Origin: Heterodera schachtii
Taxonomy: Eukaryota; Nematoda; Chromadorea; Rhabditida; Heteroderidae
Reading direction: 5' to 3'
Length of the DNA stretch: 64,000 nt
Assembly (NCBI GenBank): GCA_023374025.1
Contig: SIJG01000001.1
Coordinates: 1,859,787-1,923,786 of the forward strand
Shown: piece after piece, positions 44,694 through 56,459 of the stretch
Position numbering within the stretch: the first letter of the stretch is position 1
How the letters are laid out: each line of letters begins with the position of its first letter
The notes under the pieces: model-generated
Told to the model about the DNA's origin: nothing
Seen by the model: the letters and a program-made list of their open reading frames with translations, nothing else
The model's database searches: none
Translations under genes and position numbers: made by a program

Positions 44694-46835
44694 CCGAATT
44701 TATCGAAATATTGCAATGAGGAAATGGCATGACTATGTGAAAATAATGGGAACGAATACCGGAAAAAAGGGATAAATGCCAAAGATGCAAAACAAGAATG
44801 GTCGGGTGGCTTAAAGCGGCCTGTGAATTTTTTTTTTTTTTGTTTAATTTGCTAATAAATTTGGCCCAAAATATTTTCTATAAATTTCTGTTGAATTTCC
44901 AAGAATCCTCCGAAAATTCTTAAAATCACAATGTATTGATAATATTTTTAAAACATTTTTCCGAGCTGTTTTTATTGTAAATGTAGAATGGTCGGGACTG
45001 TGCCGAAATTCCAATAGGAATGGCTTCTGTCAACAAAAACAAATTAATGCCGGAAATGGGGAGAAATAAAAATTTAGAGAGAAAATATAGAAATTAAATT
45101 TAATATTTACTTTAAATAGCCATCCAAGCAAGCATTTTTACTATTGATGACAACATCGTAAACGAAAATGAAAAAAAGCAATTCGGAAGAATTCATGCGA
45201 ATTGAGTTTAGTGAAGCGCATAAATTAAATTGCTCAAGAAAAAATGCCATTTTTATTTAATGTAATTTAAAAAAGTAACAATATTTTATTTTATAATTCT
45301 TGCTGCATTTAATTCATTTTCCGAAATTTACCTAAATTTATTTTTTAATTTAGATTTTTCATTTATTATTAGGGTATGGGTTTTTTTAAAGAAAAAATAT
45401 AATTTTTCTGTCACAAAATTATTTCAAAAATGTCAAAGTGATTATTTGTTAACTGCAAAAGTTGCAAAATTCCAAAATATGGAGTAATTATATTGTAGCA
45501 TAAAGTCTTGAAATATATTCCATGAACGACTAGAAGAGTTTTATGTTAAAATGTGTTTTTTGTGTTTTCTCATTAAGTAAAGCAGCATAAAATTTAAAAA
45601 TATAAACTGACTGATTAAAAACCTTAATCGATTTGTCCACCTCCATTTTCAAAGTGCATTTGTGTGCCTTTGTCAGGTTTGGTTTTGGCATTTCTATGTA
45701 ATTCAATCCACGTGTGGCTTTTACGAATGCCGCCCATTTTCAATTGTTTCATTTCCATTCAATAAACAGATTTTTATGATTCAGTTAATTTTAACATTTA
45801 AAAAAATAACATTCATAATGCCAGATTTTCATAAATTGCTAATTTAATTATTAATCCTTTTTTTCTTTTGACTTTTGAATCTTCTTTTTGAAATTCACTC
45901 CATCGGATTATTAATTACCTGTTATTTCATAATGAGATAATCAATGTAAATATTGCATTAAGCAGAAAGCGAATTTTCTTTCATTTTATGCCACAAAATT
46001 TTATAAAATTAGAATTATTGGTTCTGATGCTTTTGTTTGCATAAATTCAGGCATTTTTATCCAAGGATCACTGGGTAAGAATAGAGAAGTGAAAAATAAG
46101 TGAATGAAATTGTGAGAAAGGAAAAATTAAAGAAAATTGATTTGATTATTATTATTATTATTACTTTAAGTATTGATAATCAATGTTTTTTGAATTTTTA
46201 AACTAAATCTTCTTAAATTTTTATAATTTTCCCTCGGCGGTGCCAATTTTGCCTTAATTGTTTAACTTATCTCTTATTTGATAAAGTATTAAAAAATATT
46301 AGTTTTTACACATTATCAAGACTTTTGCATTTTTCTATGCTTTCAAATTCTTTCCTGCATGAAAATGACATTTTTCCGATAACATTTTTCATTATTAATT
46401 TTTCAAAAAGTAACGGTGATAAAAAGGAACACAGCAATGGATTAAGAGCCCCTGGGGGTTGGGCATGGGATTATAGTGAAAAGGCTTCCAATTTCCTGTC
46501 AACCACGAAAAATTAATTATTTCATGCAATAAATGGAAATTTGTTTTGAAAATCAATCTATGTATATCATAATAGGGACGGCATAAACGAAAATGCCTCT
46601 TTTGAAAATGACACAAAAACCCTTTTCCCGTTGGATGAGTATTAATAAACATTAAAATGATCGAATTGAGCCCACTGATGCACATAATGATTCCGATTGT
46701 ATTGAACAATTTGAGTTTTTGATATTCCATTTGAATTTTCACAATAAATTTTTAAATGTGCCCACCGTCGTTTATATTACTTTAATTTACTTACTGAGAT
46801 TTCGCCTTTTTAAGCTCCAATTAATAAGTTGGGGA
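44694..46835. other. Intergenic; no gene seen
   Basis: AT-rich, with an (ATT) microsatellite near 46,145. No exon with splice signals was found. Confidence 0.4.
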
Positions 46836-47797
46836 AAATATCGTTCATATAGTCCAGAGTCAAAACTGGACAAAATATATACCAATCGACGTCTCTCGGT
46901 CTGTAATGGAAGAATCCGAAAAAAAATTTGTTGGGCAACCAATCCCTGAAGAGTTACAGACCCGGGACTGAAATGGCCAAATGGCTTTGGGACTGAACCG
47001 TCCAACTGGTTAAAACGCATGTAATTGTGACAAAATAGATATCAATCGATTCCTCTCGGCATGTAACCCACGAATCTGAAAGAATTTTTGGATAAAAATG
47101 AAATTGAAAAAAGTTATGGGTCATCAAAATCGTTAAAACAGTTTTAACCGATTCTGTCCTAAAAAAAGGTAAAAACGTCAAATGTAAAAGATTGAATTGA
47201 GCGTATTGCGCTAAAAAACCGCCGCACACTCGACTACGGCGGCCAGTAGGTGGGGCGAGACTACGGGCTACGGAAGAAGTCCGCGCGTGATCCGCAGGCG
47301 GTTGACTGATTGGCGGGGGCCCTCCGGGCCCCCGCAGTCAACCGCCTGTGGCGCTCGTCAGACTTTTTCCTCCGCCCTCCGTCTCGCCCCACTACTTGCT
47401 CCGTCTTCGCATGCTCCCTTTTGCGAAAGTTCAAAAACCTGAAGTGTTTTACGTTTTTTGGCTCACCTAATTTAATTTTGTAATCAAAGTCATTTTTTGA
47501 GATTTTTGATGACCCATAACTTTTTTCAATTTCATTTTTATCCAAAAATTCTTTCAGATTCGTGGGTTACATGCCGAGAGGAATCGATTGATATCTATTT
47601 TGTCACAATTACATGCGTTTTAACCAGTTGGACGGTTCAGTCCCAAAGCCATTTGGCCATTTCAGTCCCGGGTCTGTAACTCTTCAGGGATTGGTTGCCC
47701 AACAATTTTTTTTTCGGATTCTTTCATTACAGACCGAGAGACGTCGATTGGTATATATTTTGTCCAGTTTTGACTCTGGACTATATGAACGATATTT
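46836..47797. mobile_element. Foldback element, about 960 bp, near-perfect palindrome
   Basis: AAATATCGTTCATATAGTCC at the left is mirrored by GGACTATATGAACGATATTT at the right. The arms (about 46836-47132 and 47500-47797) are inverse copies, including TCCAACTGGTTAAAACGCAT and ATGTAACCCACGAATCTG. The centre is GC-rich and palindromic too (AGGCGGTTGACT...AGTCAACCGCCT around 47296-47346, with GGGGGCCCTCCGGGCCCCC at the axis). The whole element would extrude as one hairpin. No coding capacity. Open frames on both arms are mirror images and are not genes. Confidence 0.85.
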
Positions 47798-47984
47798 ACC
47801 TAACAAAGGAGAGGTACCCAAGTGACGGTGGGACTTCCGAATGAAACTTACAGGGTAGGTAGATTACCCCCCCTTTGTATTATAAAATTTTTTTTATTTT
47901 TGCTAAATGAAGCTTCTGGCCGAGATATGAAGCTTTTCCTTTTTGACATATCAATATCCCTTACAAAGAATGTAAAGCCAATGT

Positions 47985-48058
47985 GAGCGCCGATGGCCTA
48001 GTGGGTATGCCTTCATTTCTTTTTTTCTTCTTCTAAAGTTCAATTCCCCCACCCTGCA
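47985..48058 (+). other. tRNA-like or SINE-head sequence (weak)
   Basis: GATGGCCTAGTGGGTATGCC fits a pol III A box and a D-arm (GGC/GCC). After 45 bases, AGTTCAATTCCCCC fits a B box. The anticodon region is CT-rich and does not pair, and the T-stem is broken, so it is not an intact tRNA. The B-box end (CAATTCCCCCACCCTGC) forms the start of the inverted repeat at 48041-48662. Confidence 0.3.
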
Positions 48059-48662
48059 AATAATTGTTTTGGTTTTTTTCCCTATCCAAAATATGTATTT
48101 TTAATATCTTATTAAATAATAATTAGCCTCAATATTTTTTTAATTTTTATTTTATATATAGAATAAAATTTTGAAAAATTTAAAAATACTCCCAAAAAAA
48201 CAAAAAGTTCTCTGCTTGAACTTTCCATTTAAAAATAATTTTATCTGAAAAAGACCAATTTATTCTCGAACAGCTTAAATGTATTTGTTTTGCAATTACG
48301 CGGCGAAAATGTTAAAGAAAGAGATTTTTCTGGAATTTTACATAAAGACACTGGATTTTTCAAATTTTTAACAAACATTTTTTAAGCTAATTTTAAAGAA
48401 AAACAAGGATTTTTTGCATCCGGTGGTGCCGATATGCGCCGCCGGTGTGAATTAAATTTTTAAAAATTTTTGGAAATGTTTTAAGAATGGAAAAGAAATT
48501 TAGTTTTTTTGGGAGTATTATTAAATTTTTCAAAATTTTATTCTATATATAAAATAAAAATTAAAAAAATATTGAGGCTAATTATTATTTAATAAGATAT
48601 TAAAAATACATATTTTGGATAGGGAAAAAAACCAAAACAATTATTTGCAGGGTGGGGGAATT
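48041..48662. mobile_element. Inverted-repeat element with about 160-bp arms
   Basis: The left arm 48041-48201 (CAATTCCCCCACCCTGCAAA to ATACTCCCAAAAAAAC) is repeated inversely at 48503-48662. The 300-bp middle is AT-rich and holds one GC hairpin core (GGTGGTGCCGATATGCGCCG, 48422). No coding capacity. Its left end overlaps the tRNA-like B box. Confidence 0.8.
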
Positions 48663-50337
48663 AAACATTGATTGCATTTCGGCAATTTTTGTGACTCATA
48701 AAATTATTTTAATTAAGAATGATTACTGTTTATTTTAGTACTTTCTTATGTATAAGATAAGATCTGTTTCATTCTATAAATATGCAAAAGAATTGCGAAA
48801 AGATAAGACATTAATTTGATAATGTCAGCTGAAGTTTAATTTAACTTGGGTACTTATTTAAAAGGATATTTATATATTTTTTAAAAATCAAAATTTTATA
48901 ATTTATTTTTAATTTATTTACATTTTAATCCATTAGGATATTATTTTTTCTTAAAACAATACATACTTCTTATAAATGATGATGGAACAAACGCATTTTA
49001 TCAATGAAATTTCCCAATTTCCTTAAATGTTTCCCTTAAATTGGATTTGTTCTGCTATTTTGTACGCCGTTCTTTTCCCGGAGGGCCTAAAAGGCTTAAA
49101 AATCCGTCGCATTCGCCAAAATTCCCTTTTTTCATCTTTAAAAATGAATTAATCGATTGCTTAAATTTAAAAAAAATATTTTATTGTGGGCAGCAATTTT
49201 TGGTTAAATGATGTGTAAAATTTCGGCAAAACAACAATTTCGAGGGCTAAATTGGTCGATGGCACTTCATGCCAATGGCATTCCTTCCGCACGTTTTCGG
49301 AACTCCATTTTATTGCCCATTCTTTGGCATTTATTACCAAAGGTCTTTCAGCAGCACAAAGCAAACAAAAATTTCCAAATGTTTGCACTTCTTAGAGAAG
49401 AATTGGTGCCATATGAGCATAATAAATTCGGACATGCCATTCATTCATTTGAGGAAAAAAAGTTTAAAAATTATCATCATTTTTAATTCTTTTCTTTAAA
49501 TTAAATTCTAAAATTATTTTTGCTATTTAAATAAATAAAAAAACCATCTCTAAAACTCCCCTAAAATATTTAAAATTCTCATCAAGAAGCTATTGTTGGC
49601 ATTTGTTGGAAATGCTTTGCCCCTTTACTATGTTCACTTTTGGCATGCCTCACATCAGCCTTTTTTTGTTTTTGTTTTGAATAAAACCAAAAATGGTGCC
49701 AAAATGTGCATTTTTTCTTCCGACCAAATCCGTGGAGAGATAAAAGTCTGTGTTCATAAATCTCGAATATCGCCTCTAGGCCCCTCTGAATCCGCTGCTG
49801 AGAATGCTTCTTGGCCTGATGGATTGTTTGGCTGCCCATTAAGCTTCTTCCTTTCTCTTCTCCTACAACAGCTTTTGCTCATTAGCCCGTCAAAAAACAT
49901 GCCGAAGGGCACACACACTCTCGGAAATGTCTAAGCCAAATTTTTGACAAAAATTTTGCTAAAGTACTCTAAATAGCCCTATTAAATTGCATGGAAATGA
50001 AAAAAGAGTATTTCTTTGTATTATTTTTTTGAAATTTACATCTGAAAAAATTGCTATATAACAATCGATTGTAATATAATTTTGTTTAAAACTATTTTAG
50101 AAACGTGACTAATTTGCTAATGAGCATTATGACGGACTCATTAAAACCTTCCGCTTCGAATGTGCTAATCGTCATGATATTTTACACCCAATTATCTCCA
50201 TATTTGACAAAGTCTCATCCAATCTTACAGTACATATGAGCAATTAACAACTTTTTTTCTTGCTTATAATTTGTTTAAAATTTTAAATTTAGCATTAAAA
50301 TAGAAGCTCGTTTTTTTGGAAATTTCTTTAGCATTTA
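48663..50337. other. Intergenic; no convincing gene
   Basis: AT-rich. Frames at 49,208-49,486 (Met-led) and 49,593-49,934 lack splice sites and protein-like composition throughout. Upstream of the receptor gene, nothing clearly regulatory is visible. Confidence 0.4.
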
Positions 50338-53128
50338 ATGGACTTTTATCATTCGCCGTTACCCGACAATTACACCAACAAAGACAACAGCGACATAATT
50401 AGCAACAAATTTTCACCTCCACCACTTTTGTTTCCTGACCAATGGCCACAAAAATTGGTTGAGCCAAATGTGTGGCCCAACTTTTTGTGGCGCTCCCACC
50501 CGCAGTGCCTTTGCCAGAACATTTGTTTGCCAATTCAGGTGGAGAAAATTGAAATGGATTTTCAAAATAAATTCCGGGTTTATCTTCACAAAACCCGAAA
50601 TTCCAATTCAAAATTCCGGAATCCGGTCCCACTTCTGCTGAAGATGCCGTAAGGAACAACTGTTATTTGTTTGATTTGTTTTTAGGCCAGTTTTCCCGAG
50701 TTGGTCGACCTGTTGCCCATTCAATTGTCCTTCTCCGCTTTGTACTTTCTCATTTGGTTGGCCGCAATTGTGGGCAATGCTTCCGTCCTTTATGTGGTCA
50801 GCTTAAAACAGGCGAGTTTTGTTTAGTTTTATTTAACGAAAAACATAATTAAATTTGACCCATAATTTTGCATATTTTTTCTGCGCATATTTATAAAGAA
50901 AGGTGCTTAATAGTATGCATATAAATTCATATTTTGAGGGTTTTTGAAAATAAATGCATAGTTCGCCATTTTTTGAACAATAACATTTTTTCGTAAAATT
51001 TGATAAAGAAAATCGAAAAATACACCCCCAATGTCGAGTTTATGGAAATTTTCTAAAAATAAAACTTGAAAAAACTTGAGTTTCATGGGAGAAAATTTGG
51101 CAAAATTCTTTCAATATATTTGCATAAATCAGATAATTTAAATTAAAATTAATTAAAAACTCGAAGATACACAAAATTTTACATTTATAAATTTCAAAAT
51201 TTTTGGTAATTTTTTAAAATTTATTTAACAATTGTTTTGATTATTTTGTCACTTTTATATTTTTAAGCATTTTTTATTTTTTATGTTTAAGTCCATTTTT
51301 GGCAGTTTATAAGGCACAAATAGAATACTAAAATTCGAGTTCGAATTGTAAAAAAGATAGAATAAAACGGAAAATAGACTCTCTAAACCGAATTAAATTT
51401 ATTTTTTTCAATTTTAGGTCCAATTGTCATCGGTGCGTTCGGTGTTCATCTGCAGTTTGGCAGCATCCGACATTCTCATGTCGTTCACTTCTTTGCCGAT
51501 CACCGCCATTTCAATTTTCACACGTGATTGGGTGTTCCCTTCTCCATTTTGCAAATTGATGGGCATTTTCCAAGTCATTAATATTAATTTTTTTAATGAA
51601 TTTTCTTTCACCAATTAGCGGTTCCGCGAAAATTTATTCAAAGAGACAGAAATGTGATAATTTAAATTTTTTTTTCATCTTCTCATTAGTCTCTTTAAAT
51701 TAGCTAATTCGGCCTAATTAGAAAGATTCGCAATTTTTTCATGGATTTAAAAAATTTTGTATTTCATTCAATAAAGTCGAACCGATTAGATCACCGATAG
51801 TTGCCGCAATATAAAAAGAATTAAAATAATTGTTATTGGCAATCATAATTAAACATTTTATTACTCAATGTTTTCAAAAAGTCAGGGCGGCACAATTTTT
51901 GTGTCCAGCTTCACACTGACCGCAATTGCTGTTGACCGTTACATTCTCATCAAACACCCGACAAAACAGGCAAATATTTTAAAATATTTTTTTATTAATA
52001 ATCATCATTTAAAATTGCAGAAAATTGAATTTCGCACCGCAATTTGCATTGTTATCGCTGTTTGGGTATTGGGTTACGCTTGTGCCTTGCCGGTTGGTCT
52101 TTTCTCATCAACGCAAGAATATCCACCATTTTGCGGCACATTTTGTGAAGAAAATTGGTAAAAAAAGTTAAGGGGAAAAATTGCCAAATTAATTAAATTA
52201 AATTGTTATTAAATTTAACGGAATTTAAAATTTAAATAGGCCCGACACGGAAGAACAGACGGGGAGAAGTCGGATTCGTAAGCTGTACGGTTTGCTTGTG
52301 CTGATCGTTCAGTTCGGTTTGCCCACTGTAATCTCTTCGTTGTGCTATTGGAACATCGGTTTAAAATATTTAAATTAAATTAATTATTAATTTAAGTACA
52401 TTTTTTAAAGGTCGACTGATTCGGCGCCAAATTCAAAAGAGAAAGGAACGGCAACTTGTGCTGCTGCAGGAAAGCAAAGACAGAATGAAAAGTCAGAAGA
52501 ACAGGACAAATCGGATGATGGTCACTATGGTAAAATACTGTAAAAAAATATGATCAAACTTTTGAAAAGATTTCAAGTCATTAAAATATTCAGTATTTAA
52601 ATCCCACGAGTGCTTTGTCTATCTTTCCCGGTTAATCCCGCCCAAAAGGGACCGGGATGGAACGGATAAAGCTTATAAAGGGTTTAAAAAAGTGAACGAA
52701 TAATATTTTCTTTAAAAATTCCTTTTTTCCTTCTGATCAAGGTTGCTGGCTTGGTGTTGGCCTGGTTGCCAATGAATCTGATCAATCTTTGGCGGGATTT
52801 TAACAGCGAAAACAGTGCCAACTCCGATGATGCCAAATCTGTTAGATCAAAATTTTTTAGTTTATAATTTTTATTGAAAAAGAATTTAGAACGAATGGTT
52901 TTCTCTGATTTTTGCTGCCTGTCATTCCGTTGCGATGACATCTGGTAAAAAAATGATAATTTCAATTGCAAATAAAATTCTAATCTGAATCCAGCGGTAT
53001 GGAACCCATTGATCTACAGCTTTTTCAACCCGCAATTCAAAGAGACAATTCGCGCGTCTTTGGAGCGCCGCAGAAAATCCCAAGTCATTAAATTTGGTTT
53101 ATTTGCAACTTTTCAAAATAAACTTTGA
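50338..53128 (+). CDS. Neuropeptide receptor-like GPCR (NPY/NPF type), seven TM
   Basis: The first exon starts at ATG 50338. Core exons: 50686-50811, 51418-51573, 51886-51969, 52021-52157, 52240-52358, 52411-52529, 52742-52840, 52890-52944 and 52995-53128, all in phase, adding 342 residues. TM1 has ALYFLIWLAAIVGNASVLYV, TM2 LAASDILMSF, TM3 starts at CKLMGIFQ and ends AIAVDRYI (DRY). ECL2 has CGTFCEENW, TM5 LVLIVQFGLPTVISSLCYW, ICL3 is basic, TM6 is VAGLVLAWLPMNLINLW and TM7 AVWNPLIYSFFNP (NPxxY). The DRY, paired Cys and NPxxY are intact, so it should couple G protein. ECL2 and TM5 suggest the neuropeptide Y/F-like group; the ligand is unknown. Two introns use GC donors (CAG|GCGAGT, CAG|GCAAAT). 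The N-terminal exon does not join TM1 in a clean phase, so its 3' end is unsure. Confidence 0.8.
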
Positions 53129-54510
53129 TTTTTTTGCTTTTCTGGTGGATATTTTTGGCTTTTTGACAAAAATTTAGCCAGACAATTAAGCCTGTGAAAT
53201 TTTCATCTGAAAGTTTTTTTGCTTGTCACTTTTTTTTATATTGAGATTATTTTTTCATCTCCACTCTATGTTTTTTGTGAAAATTTTGCTGACAAATGAG
53301 AAATGAAATAACTGTGAAAATTAGGTCTATGGAATATTTAATAATAAAATTTAAAAAATTAGGCAGTCACGGCACTTCTGATGACTCAGCAACAAAACAA
53401 TGCCAATACAAGCGAGTCCCGGAGAACATCATGCAGAAGTTTAAATGTGCTTATCACAAACAGCGCGCCATCTGCTGGCAACAGACCGAGCGACCCCAAT
53501 CACTTTTTGTGATCAAAAAATAAACAACATTTTTAATTGTCCTAAAATGTTTTCAGATTGCTCAAAAATTCATCGACAAGAAAACATTCGGCACAAATTT
53601 GTACCATTGAAGAAGAGAAAAACAGCATGTTATCGAACGGGGGAGAACCATTGTAAAAAAAATGTCTTTTTGTAAATTTTATGTTTTAAATTCTATAAAC
53701 ATGCCATTTATAAACATGGAAAAACATAAGACAAAAGTCAGTTTTATTTAAATTTTTTAAATTCGAAATATAATTTCATTATTTATTGTGGTAATGAAGA
53801 ATGGATATGATTCAAATTTTTCATGTAAATTTAATAATATAGAAATTCTTCCAATTATTATTTTTCCTAATCTATGTTTCGTGGCCCAAAAATTTTATGA
53901 AAATTTCTTTAGAATTTGTTTACAGCTTGAAAATTTGTGTTTACTTCAAAAAGAAGCTAATTTTGCCCAAAAGCTTAAAAGATAATGGTTGTTAATCGAA
54001 TGCATATTTGAAAATTATATGCATGATTTAAACAAAAATTTATTTTTTTTTCCTACATTTTTTTTCAAGCGCCTAAACGTAGAAAAATATTTCAAATCAG
54101 AAATGAATGCCATTAATTGCTACAAATTGTAAATTGTTTGAGAAATTGTTTTAAACATATAGGATAAAAGAAAAAAAAATAAGAATTTGTAACAATGTTT
54201 GATCATTTTCGATGTTAGCTTGGTCAACAATTAAGCATCATCATCGCCGTCCTTCCGTAAATTGCTTTGCCTAAATTATCTTTTTATAAGAAATGATAAA
54301 TTTTCATTCCAATGAGTTCAATGTTTTGGCTCAAATAGAGTTTTCGTTGGGCTTTCATAGCTTTTAATTTCGGTGGTTCCGTTTTTGATGATGGAAATGA
54401 CTAACCCAAGGTTTTCAATTGAAATTTTTCAAGTCTCATTTAATATTCAAAAATAAAATAAACACATGACAATTATTATATTAAAAAGCGAATAAAACTT
54501 CCAACTTACT
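53129..54510. other. Intergenic; no gene seen
   Basis: AT-rich. Short frames at 53,296-53,675 have no splice support. Confidence 0.4.
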
Positions 54511-56079
54511 CTAAAAACGTTCAAGGCGCTCAATAAACTGATCAGCCCAATGAATACAGTTTCTGAACACAAGGTGGTACCAATTCGACATGCTGTCAAA
54601 AATGCGCTCAATGTCCTCGTAAAAAGTGTTGCGGCCGAAAGTATGACCAAAAAATAAGCTGCTGGTACCGATTCTGTAGTGACCGCATCTTTTGCGTTTC
54701 TCCCCTTCGGAAATGAATAAATTTTTTATCGAATAATATTTGAAAGATTCTTTATAGGTAGCCAGTTTTTTGACATTTGTCTCGCTTTTTTGAAAAACTT
54801 ATTTGACTGTTAAAGATTTATTTTGCCTTACTTTAAATTTTTGCACCAAAAAATATCACTATTATATATTTTTGCTCAAATTTTGTGGAATTAGGGCTGC
54901 GGTGCCAGTAGGCGCCACCGAGGAAAAATTTGGATTTTTAGTGAAATTGCGGGGAAGGGGAGGGCGAAGTACCAGGGATGAGCTTTCGCGTTTCGCAAAT
55001 TTCGCTTTTTTGGCACTTTCGCTTTCGCGTTTCGCATTTTGGCGCGAAACGCGAATATTACACCCCTAAGAATGAGAGATGAAATTCCCCTAAAATTTTC
55101 CAAATGGACCTATAAATTGGCTAATTTTCAGTGAAAACCTGTTTAAAAATGGTCAAAATTTCCAATTTTTCCCCCGTCGGCGCCTATCGGAACCGTGGAC
55201 CCCAAAACTCCTTTTTTTTTTCTTAGAAAAATGGCCCAAAATCGCAAAATTTGATAATTTTTTGGTGAAAACCTGTTAACGAATTGCACAAGAAAAAATT
55301 GTAAAAAATATAGAAAAAAAGGAAAATGTTGTAAAAGAAGAGAAAAAATTATTATTCTAAATTTTTCCCGGCGGCGCCTACCGACACCGCCGGCCCCTGT
55401 TCCCAGTTTTTTTTTTGGAAAAAATCGCGCCGCAAAAAGCTAAAAGAGCGCCACAAAAAGCTAAAAGAGCGCCACAAAAAGCTTTTTATTGATTTTTTAA
55501 ATTTGGAATGGAATTTTACAAAAAGATGATTTTTGATCACAAATGCTGATTTTGAAAATTTTCAGTTGGCAGCCCTGGTTTTAGGCTTCTAGGTCCAACT
55601 TTTTATGCGATTATGATTTTGACTATTAAAAAAAGTTATAGAAACGCTTTCGCGTTTCGTAATTTCTCTTGCTTTAATTGACTGACCCCTTCCAAGGCCA
55701 AAATTGAATACAAGATCGTACGTGACACGCAGTTCATGGTCACAGTCATTGCATTTGTAGAGCACTTCAACAGCCGCGTGGGGATAAGGTATTACTGTAG
55801 AAAGAGAAGGAATTTTACCAGGCAACATGAAATTCCATTAATTTTCATATATTTCTACAGTTAATTGTTGTATTACAAAACTTATACTCTCTTACCCGTA
55901 TCAACGGCAACGACGACCTTCTTGAATTCGATGGCACGAAGGTGAGAACGGGGACAGGCACAGAAAGCTTCACTGCAGAACAGTTTTGAAGAGCACTGAC
56001 TTGATGAGCGCGCACTTCCAGAACTACTCGCAAATGCTGATGAGAACGAGCCCGCATTGCTAGAACTGCTTGAACCCAT
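54511..56079 (-). CDS. GHY/DIE/NC-motif family protein, apparently intact (192 aa)
   Basis: Three minus-strand exons (56079-55896, 55794-55687, 54797-54511), joined in phase 1. Residues 1-35 are Ser-rich (MGSSSSSNAGSFSSAFASSS). Then come FCSEAFCACPRSHLRA, PYPHAAVEVLYKCNDCDHEL (C-x2-C), KRKRCGHYRIGTSS, FYEDIERIFDSMS and HLVFRNCIHWADQFIERL, then TAG. The GH and later N-C-x2-H-W resemble the His-then-Cys arrangement of NlpC/P60/LRAT-like folds, with a zinc-ribbon-like C-x2-C in front. I infer a papain-like or acyltransferase-like fold but cannot name the family. It is paralogous to 13414-13849. The last intron (889 bases) has been invaded by repeats. Confidence 0.55.
54885..55577. mobile_element. 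Repeat fragment in the intron, hairpin-core family
   Basis: Three hairpin cores (near 54,898, 55,172 and 55,370) and a right end GGCAGCCCTG at 55577, matching CAGGGCTGCC read inversely. The left terminus is not clean. A short GCGAAACGCGAATATTACACCCC stretch (55,042-55,066) resembles a different hAT end. It lies within the last intron of the minus-strand gene. Confidence 0.5.
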
Positions 56080-56459
56080 TGTTGGATAAATGAAAAAATG
56101 TAGTAAAATCTTAAATAAATATAATTTACTGAAATTTTTTTAAACTTTAGGGGTTAAAAGAGTCACTTTAATTAGAGTGGAGGGGGAGCGGTACGCAGGT
56201 CAATAATTCGTAAGAAATTCCTAAGGATTGAAAAATTTTTTGAGAAAAAGAACATAATGGACAGAAATAACACAAGATTTGCTACAAAATTGTTTTAAAA
56301 TATTGTGGTTTCCGGGGTATTCGATTTTCAGCCATAATTACAAGCTTGGGATCTTTTCATTTGATAGTAAATTTTGCGCTCTTTCTATCCGTCATACCTT
56401 CCACTTTCATGGAATTTTCACCTGCCTGTATTTACGATAATTCATCGATAAGTGTCAAC

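Noticed and set aside
46787..47825. Frames such as MRFNQLDGSVPKPFGHF on both strands
   Set aside because: They are the two mirror-image arms of one foldback element, so the apparent conservation is structural, not coding.
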